From contig NW_017265150.1 of assembly GCF_001638985.1 (NCBI RefSeq), positions 1,000,984 through 1,064,983 on the forward strand: DNA of 64,000 bases. Reading direction: 5' to 3'. Shown here piece by piece: positions 11,452-23,640 of the stretch (position 1 is the stretch's first letter; every line of letters starts with the position of its first letter). Source of the DNA: Phycomyces blakesleeanus NRRL 1555(-). Lineage: Eukaryota; Mucoromycota; Mucoromycetes; Mucorales; Phycomycetaceae. The position numbers and the translations under genes were made by a program. The notes beneath the pieces were generated by a model. The model was not told the origin of the DNA. It saw only the letters and a program-made list of their open reading frames with translations, and searched no databases.

Positions 11452-12698
11452 ATAAACAAAAAAATATATCTTTCTTTCTATCTACGTATTAGTCTTGACA
11501 CGGTTATGGTGCAGTGACCAGCTGAACCAAGGAGGGCGCAATCACCACTTTGAGTGAATGGGGAGTGGCATAACAGAAATTGGAAACTCCTTTGGCCACA
11601 AGCTTGGCGATTGGTGTGATCTTTTCTGCGTTCGTGCATTTTTGTCGTTCTCTCAAACGCGAGAGAGAACGACGTGTCCGTAGAACAAAATTCACATACA
11701 TATTTCGGTGAATCTGCATATCAACCACACTTTTTTTTACTCTTCCTACCTGGTTCTATTACTTTCGTACTTCATTTTCGATTAGTCCCCTTTACTAGCA
11801 GGCGTGGTAGTAGCAAAAGCTTTGAGTGTGGTGGTCCGTAATTTTGCATTGAGGACATCACATCGCCTAAATCCATGAATTTATTGTTTTTTTTTGTTGT
11901 TTTTCTAAATATATTTTCTGACCAACGATTTAGCATAGTCGCCCCCTATCCTCCCACCCTCAACCCCGAGACAATTTCTCACTTTTACGTGTGTCACACA
12001 TATTTACATTAGCCTCTATAAATATCTGTTTGTGTCTCTATTTTACTTTTTGTTGCTAAGCTACATGTTTTATAAATAATTCTTTTGGGCGTTCTAAAAA
12101 AAAAGAGAACTCTGCGTTATGCCTATTCTGATTGGCTGATAATAATTCGAGCACAACAAAAAATAAAAAAATCTTTTTCGTTTCTTGCAGATTCAATCTC
12201 CACCTCTATTCCGCTCCTTTTTTTTTCTCTCTAAAAAATACTTCTTTATATTTCTTATTCCAGAATTCATTTCATCAATTTTTTATTGCTTGCCTTGTTT
12301 TGCTTATAAAAGACACCACAGAAATGCTATATACACTTTATTAGAATCAAGCAGAGATCTGCTTATATTATCCTCTAATAAATTATCAAATGCACCTTAC
12401 TAAACTTCTATTCTCAATTTCTCTTTCATATTATTTATTTTCTATAGTTCTTTTCACTTAATTTTCTCTCATGACCCGAGGCCATCAAGATACCCGCCCA
12501 CAGTCCCAGTTCAAGTACAGCCAATCATTAAGAGGCGGGACTTATTGAGAGCGAAATAAGACCGTCGTTTTGAAAGAAAGAAAAAAATGGAAGCAATCGA
12601 CTGGAAAGGCAAAGAAGATGGGGATAATATACTAGGGTTCCGGAATGAGATATACGGACCTGAGGGTATGCATCTACAGGAGTTTCTGCGTTCTTAAA

Positions 12699-13053
12699 CG
12701 TGAGCAGAACAAAGATGAAATTGCAAAGAGCAAGGCAAATGCTCTTTCCAGAAGATATGGCCGTGAGAAGGAGGTACCTTATATTTTAAAGGAACTATAT
12801 TATTTGTAATATAAGTTAATCTAAAGGCGAAAAAAAAAACATGTATTTAATTCATATTTTTATTACCACTTCAAACGTCGCGAAGCAGCATACTTGCAAA
12901 ACAAGCTTGCAATTGATGTAGCAATAGGAGAAGATTGCTCTGCTCTGCTCGCCAAGGAAACTATGTCTGAAACTGAATCAGACACTGATTCAACTGGCCT
13001 GTATCCCGTTCGAGTGATTCTGATCCCCCCGTCCAGAATGGAGAAGCGACGAG
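12699..13053 (+). pseudogene. Tnp2-partner gene fragment, copy 2
   Basis: Two exon pieces from the middle of the partner gene. The first reads REQNKDEIAKSKANALSRRY and ends at a GTACC donor. The second reads RREAAYLQNKLAIDVAIG, then acidic ETMSETESDTDSTG, and in a shifted frame RPEWRSDE followed by GTAAAA. This matches exon 2 end, exon 3 and the conserved W-R-S/T-D-E splice junction of the copies at 10288, 56186 and 62153. The N-terminal coiled coil and last exon are absent, and there is at least one frameshift. It lies 1.2 kb from copy 1 in the same orientation, so it may be an older insertion or a piece of a local duplication. Confidence 0.5.
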
Positions 13054-13613
13054 GTAAAACATTCAGATAATTTAAATACTGTTTTTTTGTTTTTTTGTTT
13101 TTGTGTCGTATATTACAATTGTTTAAAGAAAGGTGCAGTCAGTCATAAATTAGCCTAAATGACTAAGTTCAATATTAACTCGTTTTTACCCTTTATCTTC
13201 TTTTAGCCTGTCCACACCAAATCTATTCAATTAATAGCCATTTGCACCCTAAATTTAGATCTAATTAGCCATACAAAATAATAAAAAAATTAATCACAAA
13301 TACAATATGACAATAGCCATTTATGCAGAAAATTATAATGAGTTGTTGCCATTAGATCGTGACACAATCTTGTTGGATATTCTACTATCTATTGGTCTTA
13401 TTACGCGTACTGTGTTTTTGTCTTTCTTTCAGATATATATTACCAGAAAGCGGCCCAAGGTTTGTTTGTTTTTTTTTAAAAAAAAAAAATAGAAGAAAAG
13501 CTTCTTTACCCTTTCCTCCAAAGATATAGGGTTATGACATACCGTCCCAGGATAAAAATCTGCTAAATTGGAAACAACTTGTGGCCCGGGAGAATCAAAA
13601 TGTCGTCTCTCTA

Positions 13614-14159
13614 GAGGTGCTCTCGGAATTGTTTTTCGATAAAGAATTTTTTATCAAAAAACAATAATGTTCCTATTTTAGAAGTATCTTTTTTTCAAAA
13701 AAGGAACAATATTTTTAAAGACCGTACTTTTTATACCTGCTCTCTAGCAGGGATAAATTTTTTTAAATATCCAAATATAGAAGTACATTTTTACTACTAT
13801 CAGAACATCATTTGACAATCGCTTTTATCTTACTGTTATATATTATTTTCAGGGTCTTATTTGCTATACAAACCGGTAATTTCTACTCAAAATAATATAT
13901 GGTATGCTATCTTGCCCCAAGTGCTTTGCTTGAAGTCGAATATTACATGCTTCCTCATAGTGATAAAGCCACAAGAAAAGGTATTCCTTTAATATGCTTT
14001 CAAATAAGTTTATATCTTTGGAGTATAGTACTGACTATAACACCGACGTATTATTAATTACACAACATCTATATTTGGCACATATTAATCTTCTAAAAAA
14101 GGAACATTATTGTTTTTCGATAAAGAATTCTTTATCGAAAAACAATTCCGAGAGCACCT
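13614..14159. mobile_element. MITE with palindromic terminal arms, TA target duplication
   Basis: A 546-bp element. Its ends are inverted copies of about 70 bp beginning GAGGTGCTCTCGGAATTG on the left and closing CCGAGAGCACCT on the right, flanked by TA at 13612-13613 and 14160-14161. Each arm itself contains a palindrome of 38 bp (13628-13665, with a few mismatches, and 14109-14146, perfect). No credible transposase frame lies inside. The TA target and the lack of coding capacity suggest a Tc1/mariner-type MITE. It sits inside repeat family R; the copy at 23641 shows the uninterrupted sequence around a TA. Confidence 0.75.
14109..14146. repeat. Perfect 38-bp palindrome
   Basis: The half-site ATTGTTTTTCGATAAAGAA (19 nt) is followed directly by its exact reverse complement, with an EcoRI-like GAATTC at the centre. 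It can form a loop-less cruciform. It is the right arm of the MITE at 13614-14159; the left arm copy has lost perfection. Confidence 0.92.
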
Positions 14160-14189
14160 TAGGATTAGCGTTTTTTTTTTATCCAATTT

Positions 14190-15115
14190 GGTTTCAAGGC
14201 TCGCGATTTTGCCGAGGAAGAACTGAAAGAGGCTGTGCGAGTTGTTTATGAAAAAGGAGGGACAAGTTACTCAGAGCTTACTTACACGAAGAATTTTTGA
14301 GAAATAACTCTAGGTAAAATTACTTTATCTGACAAGGCAAAACATAGATAGATATTTAGTCTAACAATTATACACTTTTATATGTTAAGATGGAGCACAC
14401 ACTCGACATAGTAATATATATCTGGTGACATATCATAGAATATTTATTCGCAAACTCTATTGTGAAAATAAAGAGGTAAGTTTAGAACACTCACTATCAA
14501 AAGAGAATAATCTTAATGAGCTTCTGCTGTTATAGTGGTTATACCATCCTTAGAAATGGCAAGCGTAAATTCAAAGTCAATTATAATCTATATGCATTTC
14601 TATCGGCAATTAGCTCGTTGATACAAGTAGAATTGTGACCAGAAAAGATGTCTTGGCAACCAAAATAAAAGATGATCAAGCAAAGTTACTATTAGAAGCA
14701 AAGACAATCATAGAAAATATTGCTAGTACTTTTAACTTCATCAACCCATCATCAATCGCAGTTCCCACCATTCAAATCGGCCGACTTTACTAGCACATCT
14801 CTCGTATGACCCCACCGAATTGTCACCAAACGCTTGTACGAAAGAATCCGGCTGCCTCTACAAGCAGACGATTCCCAAACAATGAAGTGTTATTTGAGAA
14901 GTTTAATTCTGTACAAACAATAAGTTGAGGATCTAGTATCCCACATAAAGAAATAAGTCATCAGTGCCATAGATAAACGCTCTTATTTTGGTCTTGTTCT
15001 CGGGAAAGCATACAAAACAAAAATTTTAAACTATCGCCACTGGATAAATAAAGCAGATGTTGAAAGCAGCGGCTAAACTGCTACTATTGATAAAAACGAC
15101 GCCTATTTATCATAG
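14190..15115 (+). other. Decayed coding-like segments
   Basis: Short open stretches with protein-like composition but many stops: FKARDFAEEELKEAVRVVY near 14205, RKDVLATKIKDDQAKLLLEA near 14640, then AASTSRRFPNNEVLFEKFN near 14855 and REAYKTKILNYRHWINKAD near 15000. I cannot assign a family. They may be one pseudogene scattered over about 900 bp. Confidence 0.3.
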
Positions 15116-16320
15116 CATTATTACTATATCTTTCTTAATGTTCACTATTGATAATAAATACCATCTACTTCTTTTTTGAATTCTAGCTTTTATTAATTTA
15201 TTAATTAAAGAATGTAAATTAACATACATAAGAGTATATAATAATAATGCATATTTTGTATAAAAAATTGAGTGCTATAATATATACATGAATTGAATGC
15301 CATAAATCATTAACTACACATTGAAAGTAGAGCCAAAACAGTTCACTTATTAGCTAACTTTTATGGGAGTTTGAAAAAAAAATGGTAAAGAATTTATACT
15401 TTCAGTGAAAACGTGAGGATATGTGTCGCGTAAGCATGATCCTTGACTTTTGATTTCCAACTCTGTGATTCTTGGTCAATGTTTGTACGTAGTTTACTTA
15501 GCTGTGTCAGAAAGATAGTACCAAGCGCCTAGATTATCGTTGGTGTCATCGTAAAAAAAAGATATCAAAGAGTATTAATTGTCGAGAAAAGAAACCCTGC
15601 TAATGTACAATGGCGAGTAAATTAAGAAAATAATAGCTAATTCCTTTCTTTTGCATGTTAATTAGATGGTGGGTGTAATGAATAAAAGGAAAAAAGGCTC
15701 AACAAAACAGTTCCTTCGATTAAGGTTCCGCGTTATGTAAGCAATCATCGGATAAATTCTGGTGCTTTGCCGTCATACGGGTAGTTTGGCAGTGACTTAT
15801 TTTTTTTTTTTTACATTTTTGGACAATTTGCTGGTTTTTGGATTTATGTCGCTATATGTGTAAGATAATAGATTTATCTTTCTTGCTGCTTGTCCTGTAT
15901 GGTTGTGAGCAACATATATACGGTAGGTGGCTTTCATATCAATGCGCTTTCAATTCAAAGTTGCCTTATATGAGCATCATCTATACATATATACCTGCAA
16001 ATATTACCATTATTGGGATAAGGTATATCACAAAGGTCAGCAACACAAAATGCATTACACAAATGATTCGTATACCGTATGGATCTCCCAACACCAATAT
16101 ATACACAGTGTATTAATGTGTAGCAAAGTCTGTATTGCTTCTCGCATTCAGTAAACATATCATTACGCTTTTCTGCAATGTCTTTTTATAAATAGAACAT
16201 TTTCCTTAAAAATACAGAGCTTAAAAATCATCTTTACCAAAAAGAAAAGGAACTCCCACTCGATCCTTGAAAGCGAAACCGTAAATGTGTTCATGGTAAC
16301 ATCAATAGAAATAATTCCAT
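15116..16320. other. Upstream spacer of the P450 gene
   Basis: AT-rich, no supported gene or RNA. Contains scattered poly-T and poly-A runs. The last 80 bp before the P450 start form a pyrimidine-rich leader after a TATA box. Confidence 0.4.
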
Positions 16321-16322
16321 AC

Positions 16323-16329
16323 TATAAAA
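16323..16329 (+). promoter_or_regulatory. TATA box of the P450 gene
   Basis: TATAAAA 68 bp before the next base of the P450 start codon at 16397, followed by a strongly CT-rich leader (tttctttccg, ccttctcttccc) typical of fungal transcription start regions. Confidence 0.5.
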
Positions 16330-16396
16330 AGCCTTTTTTCTTTCCGTTTATCTTTCGCTAATCTATATTTCCTTCTCTTCCCTAAACTCTTTAACA

Positions 16397-18500
16397 ATGG
16401 ACGTCGTCTCAAATTTCATATCTGAATTGCGCAATAAGAACCTTCTATCCAGTAACCTTGGTGTAGTCAGTACTGCTACAATTGGAGTTCTTCTTTTGCT
16501 GGCTCTTAAGTATCCTGATCGTGCCATCTTTACTGAACATCGGGATGGTGTGCCTCATGAGAAAGGTCTTCCCCTTGTTGGTCATTTATTCGGGCTACTA
16601 AAGAACAAGTATCGAATCCATGACTTTCAAACCGACAAATTTGTAAAACTGGATACTATGACAATGCAAGTATACCACAAAATAAAACAATGATATTTTA
16701 ATATTTGGCAGCTAAGGCATAAATTTGCCAATGACCAACCCACACATTTAATAGGACAATGTCTGTGCTGGGTATTCCCCGTACTATATTTACTATCGAT
16801 CCGCGTAATGTTGAGCATGTTTTGAAAAGTAAGTTGAATTTTATTGAAGGTTCGGTCTGTGCCATACAAAAAAAAAGCCGAAATTGTAGAATGTCTTGAC
16901 CTTATAATAGTGTAATTGACCTGCTTTAAATTAGCAAACTTTGAAAACTATGTAAAGAGTACTTGGTTTAGTGAATGTACTGTGCATCTCTTCGGTCACG
17001 GTATCTTAAATTCCAATGGAGCACAATGGAGATGGCAGCGCAAAGCAGCAAGTCTTATCTTTAACGTCAAGAACTTCCGAGATCAATTTACAGAGTATGC
17101 TCACCATAGGATTACTTTAGAAGAAAAAGAAGAAAACATAGTACTGATACTAGAATATTTAGCGTATTTGTGGATGAAGTTGAGATCTTGTGCAATGAGA
17201 TACTCGAAAAGGCCGTGGTTTCTGGAGAGGCAGTCGATCTCCACGAACACATATTCCGTTTTACCCTCGATTCTTTTGTCTAGTAAGCTAAAGATAGTCT
17301 AGTACTCTGTTAAGTTCCCACACTAACTTCCATTAATTATTTATTTATTTATTTTAAGCCTTGGTTTTGGTATTCAATTGAATTCATTAAAGACAAAGGA
17401 AGAAGTAGATTTTGCTGCTTCCTTTGACGCATGCCAGCTATACTCGCTCGAAAAATTCATGAACCCTATGATTGAGTATACAGCCATAATTGACAGAATT
17501 CTGCACCCTAGAAAGAAAACGATAAAGCAACACATCGAAACCATAGACAATTTTTCTTCAGCTGTGATTTCTAAGCGTCGTACAGAACTTGCAAACGGTG
17601 GGACACCTAATGACCTATTGTCCCGTTTTATGGGCGCCAAGAATGAGAAAGACGAACCTTTGAGTGATAAAGAATTGAAGGACATTTCATTGAACTTCAT
17701 TATTGCTGGTCGTGACACCACTGCTGTAGCTCTCACCTGGGTATTCTATTGTTTGTTTAACGCACCAGAGGTTGAAAAGAAGCTCCTTGAAGAAATTACG
17801 AATTGCATCAAGGATGAAAAGAAGATGGATTCGGCCGAGATTTATGAGACTATCAAGAACATGACTTATGCTCATGCAGTGTAAGTCTATAGTATATCTA
17901 GATAAAATATATGCTTGTATTTACCCGGGAAATAATCGGCTTTAGATTCTACGAAGTTCTCCGGTTATATCCTCCAGTCCCTAATAACCAGAAATATGCT
18001 CTTAATGACGATATACTTCCAGATGGCACACATGTACTAAAGGGTGACAATGTAGCCTGGTCGCCTTACGGATCCAGTCGAAACAAAAAGATCTGGGGTC
18101 CCGATGCGGCAAATTTTGATCCTGAACGATGGATCACTCTGGAAGGTAATCTTCGTCGTGAAACACAAGGCAGATGGTCAGTTTTCAACGGTGGTCCAAG
18201 AGTCTGTCTTGGTGAGTTGTTTTCTTTTAATAGTATTAAATCTCACTAGCAAGAATCGTAAAGAAATAAAAAATATTCCCATCTTTAAAAACATATGATT
18301 TATTCAAGTTCTCTTTTTTTAAAATAATAATAATAATAATAGGTCAAAGCTTTGCTACTTTGGAAGCATTAGTTGTAATCATCTTCTTGTTTAAGAGATA
18401 CAAGTTTACCATGCTTCCGAACCAAGACATTACCTACGAGACTTCCTTAACCTTGCCTATGAAGAATGGTTTGAGGGTCAAAGTCGAGAAGCGTGTTTAA
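16397..18500 (+). CDS. Cytochrome P450 monooxygenase (CYP509-like)
   Basis: Intact microsomal P450 of 522 residues in seven exons: 16397-16665, 16755-16828, 16935-17094, 17163-17282, 17359-17880, 17946-18211 and 18343-18500. The summed length, 1569 nt, is an exact codon multiple. Residues about 23-42 form a hydrophobic membrane anchor. Motifs: proline-rich GLPLVGH after the anchor, I-helix AGRDTT (324-329), ExxR as EVLR (385-388), the heme loop FNGGPRVCLG with ligand Cys469, then the tail LRVKVEKRV. It would oxidise a hydrophobic substrate using electrons from a reductase. Overall sequence style, especially LDTMTMTMSVLGIPR, resembles the Mucorales CYP509 family, but the subfamily is not certain and the substrate is unknown. 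Intron 1 must be GC-AG (GCAAGT donor at 16666) to keep frame; the others are GT-AG. No clustered biosynthetic genes are visible. Confidence 0.93.
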
Positions 18501-19975
18501 TCAATTGTATCGGACACTCTCCTCTATATGAGCTTGTCCTCATTCAACTCCCACAATGTCCATACAGCATACACACATTCAAAATAATATTTTATATATA
18601 ACTTCAATACAATTACTTTACATAAATAAATAAATATATCAAAATTTATTCGGCATTAATATGCTTTTACCTTTTTGATTTGGTCAATCTGATTCAAGTT
18701 TATTGTGGATAGTGATACACATCTATCTAAAATATGGTATTCTTCTTTGGTAGTCTTTGACGTATAGAACATTTAAGTGTTCTTGGAGTGATGGGTCAAT
18801 CGGCAAATTGGGAAATAGTACAGAAATGCATATATAGACATATATTTATATAAAGCTATATTATAGTGAGACGGTTGGTATGGCTTTTGGAAGTCGCCAC
18901 TCCATAGAGTATAAATAGGAAAAGGTAAGAATACTAAAGTGCGTGAATCGAGTAGGTTGAATGCGCAAGGCAGCACAGACCCTAATTGAGGGAGTTTAGT
19001 GAGACATAATAAAATAACACTTTTTCTCTATTTGCACATCATAGTTGATCTAGTTATTTAAGTATCATTTGACTCATCCTAGTTGTTTGAGTGTATGTCT
19101 ATTGTCCCTTGTTACGACAGATCCATTAGAGATAGAAAACCCCTGCCAGCTTGTAATCAGGCTATAGACACTGTGCAACTCGAATATCCTTTCCCACAAT
19201 AAATGTGTAACTAGCTAATTTACGTCTTACAAATACACTATATTTTAATGTTTATTTTGTTAGGACATTCTTTTCGAAATCTGGAAGTAAATATACCCTT
19301 TTAGGCTTATATAGTTTCTAAAAGTACAAGTCGATTGACTCATCACTTGGTGAGCACCTGGGATTTCTGGGAAAACTTTATTATGCTATATATATTTACG
19401 TGAATACAGGATTATGAGTCAAACCTTAATAGTAAGCATGGAAGGTATATTTCCCCGAAGTCCGGGATTTTATGGTATAAGCCTGTAGTCAATGTGCGAC
19501 ACCACAAGAGTAAGTTTTGTTTTGTCTTTTTTTTTTATATCGAAAAAATGGTGTGATATTTTTTATCACTCTATTAAAAAAAACCCCCATTTTTTTTTAT
19601 TCCATATTATCAAAATAAAATAAGCATTTGAATTCACATTTAGAAAAGATATACACTTGGGCTTATTCAATATAAGCGCCAGTTTGCTATCATTATGGAA
19701 TACAACGTTTGTTCAGCCTCTCAAATTTTATTAAAGAAAAAAAAACCATTGAAAGTAGGAGTTTTATATCTTATGCCTTCTAATTACGTCTCTTAAGGCA
19801 TCTCTTTTATATGGTAAGTGTTGGGCTCCCCATCTCATCCCTTTAGAGGGGTGTGTCTAATATGACAGTTGTAAGATAAGTGGAAAGTAAGTTTCTTTTT
19901 GTACGTAAATTCATGCTTTTAATATACGTTTTCTTTTCTTTTTTAAAAATAATAATATATATGTATAAAACTTAC
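18501..19975. other. Spacer between P450 and SUMO protease genes
   Basis: AT-rich, with polyadenylation-like AATAAATAAATAA at about 18623. Part of the 3' exons of the minus-strand protease may lie at 19500-19975, but I could not identify them. No repeat from elsewhere in the window is recognised. Confidence 0.4.
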
Positions 19976-22833
19976 GTCGATTAGAGACTTGAATAGATTG
20001 GGTCTTTTGAAGAAAACTTGGGCAAAGTGAATCATGTAGATTCCGCAATCGAAATTGTTTGTTTGTCTGAGAACAGGTGGGTTTGAGTATGTAGGGCAAA
20101 CAAAGTTTTGCTCTTTCACACCGTGTTTGATACGAGCTTCATATTTCAGGTACTCGATCAGAAGATTGGGAAAATTATTTTTACAGACACCCAGAGAGTT
20201 CAGTACATAAATGTGCGGTCTGTAATAAGTGTGAAGAAAATGACTTGGATATTAGCCTAGACTCATCGCAATTAGCATAGTGACTATACTCACGACCGCT
20301 TGGCTTTTGAAGGGAATACGCACTGGTCCACATTCACAGCAATCATTAAAATCCAATGGTTTCTGTCATTAAAGAGAATTTGAATAAATTGCACTCCTTT
20401 TTCACGTATTCAGGCATTCTTGAATTATTATTATTCCAACAAACCTCTCGTTTACTGGGATGACAATATGTTTCTTTTTAAATAAATCGACCTTTGATCC
20501 CCACTTCTTGAGACCGTCCAGATCGCATGTCTTTACTTTTTTTAATAGGTCTTGGTAAAAGAAGCAATTAAAGACATGCACATCTGTTTTAAGTGGGGAC
20601 TTTTGTTTTGTTGCTATTGAATCCATGGACCATGTAAGGAAAAAGTCGATCAGGTTGTCATTGAGATATTCTCCATCTTGTAATTTTTTTTCGTCTCTGC
20701 GAGTGATCATAATCTGGTCTCTAGTGCGCGTTCTTTTGGGTGGATAAGTAAATATCCTACAGAAACATCCAAAATAATTATTACTTGACACATAAGATCC
20801 ATCACAAGTTCTTACATTTCCGATTCTACCATAGTTTCGTCTTCGTCTGATGATGTTATAGTTATATAGTCTTGAGGTGAAATTGTCGTTGGACTACTGT
20901 TCGGTTTAGCGTTGGAGAGATCAGTTTCACCCATTTTTTCTTCTTTTGCTTCTTGTTCTTGCTTTACTTCCTCCTCCTCCTCTTCCTCTTCTTCATCTTC
21001 TCCTTCTTCCTCTTCTTCATCATCTCCTTCTTCCTCTTCTTCATCATCTCCTTCTTCCTCTTCTTCATCATCTCCTTCTTCCTCTTCTTCATCATCTCCT
21101 TCTTCCTCTTCTTCATCGTCTCCTTCTTCCTCTTCTTCTTCTCCTTCTTCTTCATCCTCCTCCTCTTCTTTTTCTTCTTCTTCTTCTTCTTCTACTTCCT
21201 CCTCTTCTCCTTCTTCTTCATCCTCATTCTCTTCTTCTTCTTCTCCTTCTTCATCTTCATTCTCTTCTTTTTCTTCTTTTTCTTCTTCTCCTTCTTCTTC
21301 TACTTCCTCCTCTTCTCCTTCTTCTTCATCCTCATTCTCTTCTTCTTCTTCTCCTTCTTCTTCGCCTTCTTCTTCTTCATCCTCCTCTTCTTGTTCTCCT
21401 TCTTTTTCTTCATCCTCCTCTTCTCCTTCTACTTCCTCCTCTTCTCCTTCGTCATCCTCTTCTTCATCTTCTTCTTCTTCGACATCTTGTTCTTTCTCTT
21501 CTTGTTCTTTTTTTTCTTGTTTTTCTTGTTTTACTTCTGTTTCTTCTGTTTCTGTCTCTTGTTCTTTTTCTTGATTCACTTTTACTTCTTGTTCTTGTTC
21601 TTTATCTCCTTCTGTTTCTTCTCCTTCTGTTTCTTCTCCTTCTGTTTCTTCTCCTTCTTCTGTTTCTTCTCCTTCTTCTGTTTCTTCTCCTTCTTCTGTT
21701 TCTTCTCCTTCTTCTGTTTCTTCTCCTTCTTCTGTTTCTTCTCCTTCTTCTGTTTCTCCTTCTTGCTCTTCTTCTTCTTCTTGCTCTTCTTCTTGGCCTT
21801 CTACTTCTTTCTCTTCTTCTTCTGTTTCTTGCCCTTGCTCTTCTTGTTTTTCTTCTTGCTCTTCTTCTTCACTGAGTTGATGAATCATGCAATATTCGCG
21901 AGTCTTCTTTTGCCTTTTGCGTGACTTCTGTTCCGTAGTTAAATTCACTGATACAACTAATTTGATATTCTCAACAAGTCACTACTTCTCACCTTTTCAA
22001 GCTCTAGATAACGTCGCCGTTTAGCAATAATATCCCATTTTCGTTCGAGATTCTACAAGTAAGAGTAAAAGTATATACATGTATAAGTAAATATTGGCAC
22101 ACACACACACATAAGTATATATATTCCTTTTCTATTATAAGTTCTTGGGTTGTTAAAACCATTCCCTTAAAGCAATTTTTTCATATTCTTTGTTGTAAAT
22201 TCTGTATGTCAAGCTTCGTATAGATATACGATTTAAACAATACAAAAATATGAAAATGTACAAGTGATTTATGGAAAATAGCCCGCATAAGCATATCCTA
22301 AAAAAAGCCCTTACCAATGAAAGTATTGCTATAAACAGCGTTAAAATTTGTTTTCTTGTTTTTAAAAGTATATTATATATATATATAGTGGTAATATAAT
22401 GATAATAATAATAAAAGGCTTGAGCTACTTACGTGATGTGTCAATAATTTCTGGGAGTTGATGATGTTTTTCTGGCAAGAAGTTCTGTTCAAGCGTTTCC
22501 TATTAATATATTTGTAAGAGATTAGCTATACTTGATATCGTTTAGTGTATTATGTATCAAGTAACATACAGAGTCCAACTTGGCATGCTGAACATTTTTT
22601 TTAGGTGTTTCTGTCGGACCTAGAATAATAGAAAGGTTAGAGACAATGAATATCTTTAGAATTTTTATATTCGCGTTTAATTTAGGCTTTGTCTAAAGTG
22701 CGAATAAATGAATGAATGAATTATTTTTTTAGTATTTACCAGATCCTTTAGTCTGGCTTAAAGGTGAGGGTTTTCTGGCCAGGTGTTTTGGTAAGCTTGT
22801 TCTCTTGAAGACAGGCGTTTTACAGTTGATAGT
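19976..22833 (-). CDS. Ulp/SENP-type SUMO protease (peptidase C48), Asn at the Asp site
   Basis: Cysteine protease that would process SUMO or deconjugate it from proteins. The minus-strand catalytic exons read IFTYPPKRTRTRDQIMITRR, KKLQDGEYLNDNLIDFFLTW (substrate-binding core), then IVIPVNER joined by a GT-AG intron to NHWILMIAVNVDQ (catalytic His), then PHIYVLNSLGVCKNNFP, and NNFDCGIYMIHFAQVFF (catalytic Cys). The position that is Asp in the usual (L/F)DSL motif is Asn (AAC codon near 20193). Upstream lies a single long exon (about 20825-21930) encoding a basic start KSRKRQKKTREYCMIHQ followed by some 300 residues that are mostly Glu. Short N-terminal exons lie at 21990-22833 (for example NLERKWDIIAKRRRYLELEK), but their order and phases are unsettled, and the C-terminus past 19976 is not resolved. 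The domain layout is closer to Ulp2/SENP6-7 than Ulp1, with low certainty. Confidence 0.72.
20997..21130 (-). repeat. 21-bp coding minisatellite (GDDEEEE units)
   Basis: About six tandem 21-bp units read in frame on the minus strand as Gly-Asp-Asp followed by Glu runs, inside the acidic exon of the SUMO protease gene. The units are almost identical, so copy number is likely to vary between strains. Confidence 0.9.
21640..21765 (-). repeat. 18-bp coding minisatellite (TEEGEE units)
   Basis: About six to seven tandem 18-bp units read as Thr-Glu-Glu-Gly-Glu-Glu on the minus strand, in the same exon as the 21-bp array. Together they make a low-complexity acidic domain. Confidence 0.88.
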
Positions 22834-23640
22834 CTACCATGACATAAAATAAAATAAGATAAATCATTTATACCAATAACGTTCATTAACATAATATACG
22901 GTTGTTTATTATTTGTGTGTTTAATTATCGCATTTGTCTATAACAACTAAATGAATAGTAATAACTCATATATATGTATATATCCCAAACATAAAGTCAA
23001 GAAGTTCAAGCCTCATTTTCTTTAGTTTAGAATAGTTGAATCAAGTAATAAATAAACTTTCAAAAAGTCATTTCTCCATCGTGTTCACTTACAATTCCCT
23101 ATTGTGATTCAAGAGAAAAAAATATGAATTAGTAAATTAACTTTGTTGTCCCTGGAAAAAAAAATAAGGAGAACACGCCAGTCATATTAAAGAAAAGCAC
23201 ACAATGAGATCGTTCACTGGGTATCATCTTGTGCCTTTATGTTTATTTTATTTTTCCCAAGAAGAATGCAGGTATAACGTAATATATTTATTTGACACGT
23301 ACAAAGTACATCTAAAATGAATCATGCATTTGATAGATTCGTTACCTTCTTACTATCAGATTTATTTGATAAATCATTCGGTTTGAGTTTTGTCATGGTT
23401 GGCAGCTTCTATATATGTATTAGATATCCGTTGCTTTTGTTGCTTTTGTTGCTTTCCTCCTTCTTTTTCTTCTATTTCTTTTTCACTCACTTAATGAAGT
23501 TATAGACAAACGAGTGACATTTGAAGTTTAATCAATACAGCTACTTTATAGTTCACGTGATTTGGGTATACTCTCGGTATAATACAGTCACTATTGGATT
23601 TTTTTTGACACAAAAATCATATTTAATTTATTATAAGAAC
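22834..23640. other. Spacer upstream of the SUMO protease gene
   Basis: Probably the promoter region of the minus-strand protease gene. AT-rich, no recognised motif, no second gene. Confidence 0.35.

Larger units (their letters stand above)
13262..14190 (+). repeat. Dispersed repeat family R, copy 1 (interrupted)
   Basis: Non-coding sequence shared with 27530-27910 and, inverted, with 23641-24240. The shared core includes a block starting gttgttgccattagatcgtg and the block gatattctactatctattgg. Near 13600 the family end motif aatgtcgtc is interrupted by the MITE at 13614-14159, and the family resumes as ggattagcg after it. Family R probably represents a non-autonomous DNA transposon. Confidence 0.6.

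Noticed and set aside
20997..21765. CRISPR-like regular repeats
   Set aside because: Contiguous coding minisatellites without spacers, in a eukaryotic gene.
20912..21930. Long plus-strand frames of poly-Ser, poly-Leu and poly-Phe
   Set aside because: They are shadows of the Glu-rich minus-strand exon of the SUMO protease gene.
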